Source of the DNA: Carnobacteriaceae bacterium zg-84
Lineage (GTDB): Bacteria > Bacillota > Bacilli > Lactobacillales > Aerococcaceae
Direction: 5' to 3'
Assembly: GCA_013874835.1 (NCBI GenBank)
Contig: CP059430.1
Span: 1,754,864-1,818,863, forward strand
DNA length: 64,000 nt
The position numbers and the translations under genes were made by a program. Under the pieces are notes generated by a model that was not told the DNA's origin, ran no database searches, and saw nothing but the letters and a program-made list of their open reading frames with translations. This document shows positions 62,615 to 64,000 of this stretch, piece by piece; the first letter of the stretch is position 1, and each line of letters opens with the position of its first letter.

Positions 62615-64000
62615 TTATTCTTTAGATTGAAAAACAAGTTTTCCTTCTTGTAATATCGCAAGAACCGTTTTCCCTTTTATAATATGTCCTTTAATGACTT
62701 CTTTTGCAAGTGGTGTTTCCAACTCTTTTGTCATAAATCGTTTCAAAGGTCTTGCCCCATAAATTGGGTCATAGGCACTATCTGCAATCCAGTCGAGAAC
62801 ATCATCGTTTAATTCTAAGCGAATCTCTTGTGCTTGTAATCGAACACTTAAATCTTTTGCCAGTTTTTTAATAATATCTTTAACAACTGCTTTATTTAAT
62901 GGGGTAAATAAAACTGTATCATCAATACGATTTAAAAATTCTGGTTTAAAATGTGCTTTTAACAAGCTCATCACATTTTCTTGTGCTTCTTGCGTGATTG
63001 TACCGTCATCTGTTACACCGTCTAATAAAACAGATGAACCGATATTACTCGTCATAATAAACACCGTGTTTTTGAAATCTACTGTTCTTCCTTTAGAGTC
63101 TGTTAAACGTCCGTCATCTAAAACTTGTAATAAAATATTAAACACATCTGGATGTGCTTTTTCAATTTCATCTAATAACACAATCGTATATGGACTACGA
63201 CGAACCGCCTCTGTTAATTGACCACCTTCTTCATAACCGACATACCCCGGAGGCGCTCCAACTAAACGAGATACAGCAAATTTTTCCATATACTCACTCA
63301 TATCAATACGAACCATGTGCGTGTCTGAATCAAACAACTGTTCTGCCAACGCTTTTGCCAATTCCGTTTTCCCGACACCAGTTGGGCCTAAGAATAAGAA
63401 ACTACCAATAGGTTTATTAGGATCTTGTAGCCCTGCACGACTTCTCAGTACCGCATCTGCAACACGTTGTACAGCCTCATCTTGTCCAATGACACGTTCG
63501 TGTAATGTAGCGTCTAATTTTAATAATTTTTCACGTTCACCTTCTACTAAACGTGTGACAGGAATACCTGTTAAACGCCCAACAACTTCAGCAATTTGTT
63601 CTTCCGTCACTGACTCTTGTGTTAAACGTTCCTCTTGTAAAGCATCTTGTTTTTCTTCCAAAACTTTTAATTCATGCTCTAATGTTGGGATTTTACCATG
63701 TCTTAACATCGCTGCTGTTTCCAAATCATAGGCACTTTCGGCTGTGTCTAATTCATGACGTGCTTGTTCTAACTCTTGACGTTTCGCACTCAGTGCATTA
63801 ACCTCTTCTTTTTCCGTTTCCCATTTCAACTTCAATGCATTCGTTTCTTCACGCAAATTTGCTAACTCTTCTTGCAAATCTAGTAAACGTTTTTTACTTG
63901 CATCATCATGCTCTTTCTTCAATGCAGCCTCTTCAATTTCTAGTTGCATCAATCGACGAATTGATTGATCTAGTTCTGTTGGCATTGAGTTTAATTCCAC
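62615..64000 (-). CDS. clpB: Chaperone ClpB, C-terminal part (cut by window edge)
   Basis: 461 residues are visible. The first part (1-135) is the coiled-coil M domain ([39 protein letters not shown]). The second AAA+ module follows: [19 protein letters not shown] (Walker A), [13 protein letters not shown] (Walker B), [13 protein letters not shown] and [11 protein letters not shown], with the small domain ending [14 protein letters not shown]. The M domain marks ClpB disaggregase rather than ClpC/E; it works with DnaK. The N-domain and first ATPase lie beyond the right edge. It starts inside the window edge, so no promoter is visible. Confidence 0.95.
   Translation of the reverse strand: MELNSMPTELDQSIRRLMQLEIEEAALKKEHDDASKKRLLDLQEELANLREETNALKLKWETEKEEVNALSAKRQELEQARHELDTAESAYDLETAAMLRHGKIPTLEHELKVLEEKQDALQEERLTQESVTEEQIAEVVGRLTGIPVTRLVEGEREKLLKLDATLHERVIGQDEAVQRVADAVLRSRAGLQDPNKPIGSFLFLGPTGVGKTELAKALAEQLFDSDTHMVRIDMSEYMEKFAVSRLVGAPPGYVGYEEGGQLTEAVRRSPYTIVLLDEIEKAHPDVFNILLQVLDDGRLTDSKGRTVDFKNTVFIMTSNIGSSVLLDGVTDDGTITQEAQENVMSLLKAHFKPEFLNRIDDTVLFTPLNKAVVKDIIKKLAKDLSVRLQAQEIRLELNDDVLDWIADSAYDPIYGARPLKRFMTKELETPLAKEVIKGHIIKGKTVLAILQEGKLVFQSKE

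Overview
The window looks like chromosomal core sequence from a low-GC Gram-positive bacterium of the Lactobacillales. Evidence: GlnR/glnA regulation, PolC-type DNA polymerase, the MurT/GatD pair, DarA and YabA, a zinc-type S14, an S10-spc-alpha cluster lacking map, a proline T-box, GTP cyclohydrolase I beside a FolB-FolK fusion, and an LPXTG protein. Family level (Carnobacteriaceae/Aerococcaceae-like) is only a guess. There is no prophage, insertion sequence, CRISPR array or rRNA operon.

Layout. 1-8.7 kb (mostly minus): the start of a Gfo/Idh/MocA oxidoreductase, rapZ-yvcK-whiA plus a 46-residue ORF, glnR-glnA behind GlnR boxes, then trmN6-yazA-rsmI-lactonase and a PspC protein. 8.8-15.3 kb (mostly plus): a DUF2829 (Tad2-like) gene with a short-chain dehydrogenase, tRNA-Arg(TCT), a DUF898 protein, a DUF1461 membrane protein (minus), an aromatic acid exporter-like protein, murT-gatD and a DedA protein. 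15.3-26.2 kb (minus): truA, the yidD-(unknown)-yfhO-cysS operon, a surface protein with an internal LPXTG signal, and the CPBP protease-ecfA1-ecfA2-ecfT operon. 26.3-35.6 kb (mixed): GNAT, aminotransferase, an MFS-ArsR cassette, folate genes folE, folBK and folP around an SLC13-type transporter, and a small membrane protein.

35.6-50.0 kb (minus) is the complete S10-spc-alpha ribosomal cluster, rpsJ to rplQ, with secY, adk, infA and rpoA. It starts at a strong promoter followed by a structured leader of about 180 nt and ends at a clear intrinsic terminator. rpmD and rpmJ are short genes that are easy to miss. 50.5-51.6 kb holds a pair of half-size chromate transporters. 51.6-58.0 kb holds polC and T-box-controlled proS. 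58.2-61.3 kb holds a DUF805 protein and yabA, holB, darA and tmk; 61.4-62.5 kb a DUF2974 hydrolase; and the window ends inside clpB.

Most of the window is housekeeping. The most unusual item is the 308-residue surface protein at 21.5-22.4 kb: a sortase signal in the middle of the chain is followed directly by what looks like a second signal peptide and a secreted repeat domain. Secondary points are the chromosomal Tad2-like gene, the S10 leader, hairpins between rpsK and rpoA, a 56-bp yfhO/cysS overlap, and the splitting of the usual tmk-to-rsmI cluster into two distant pieces. I found no clearly new multi-gene system.
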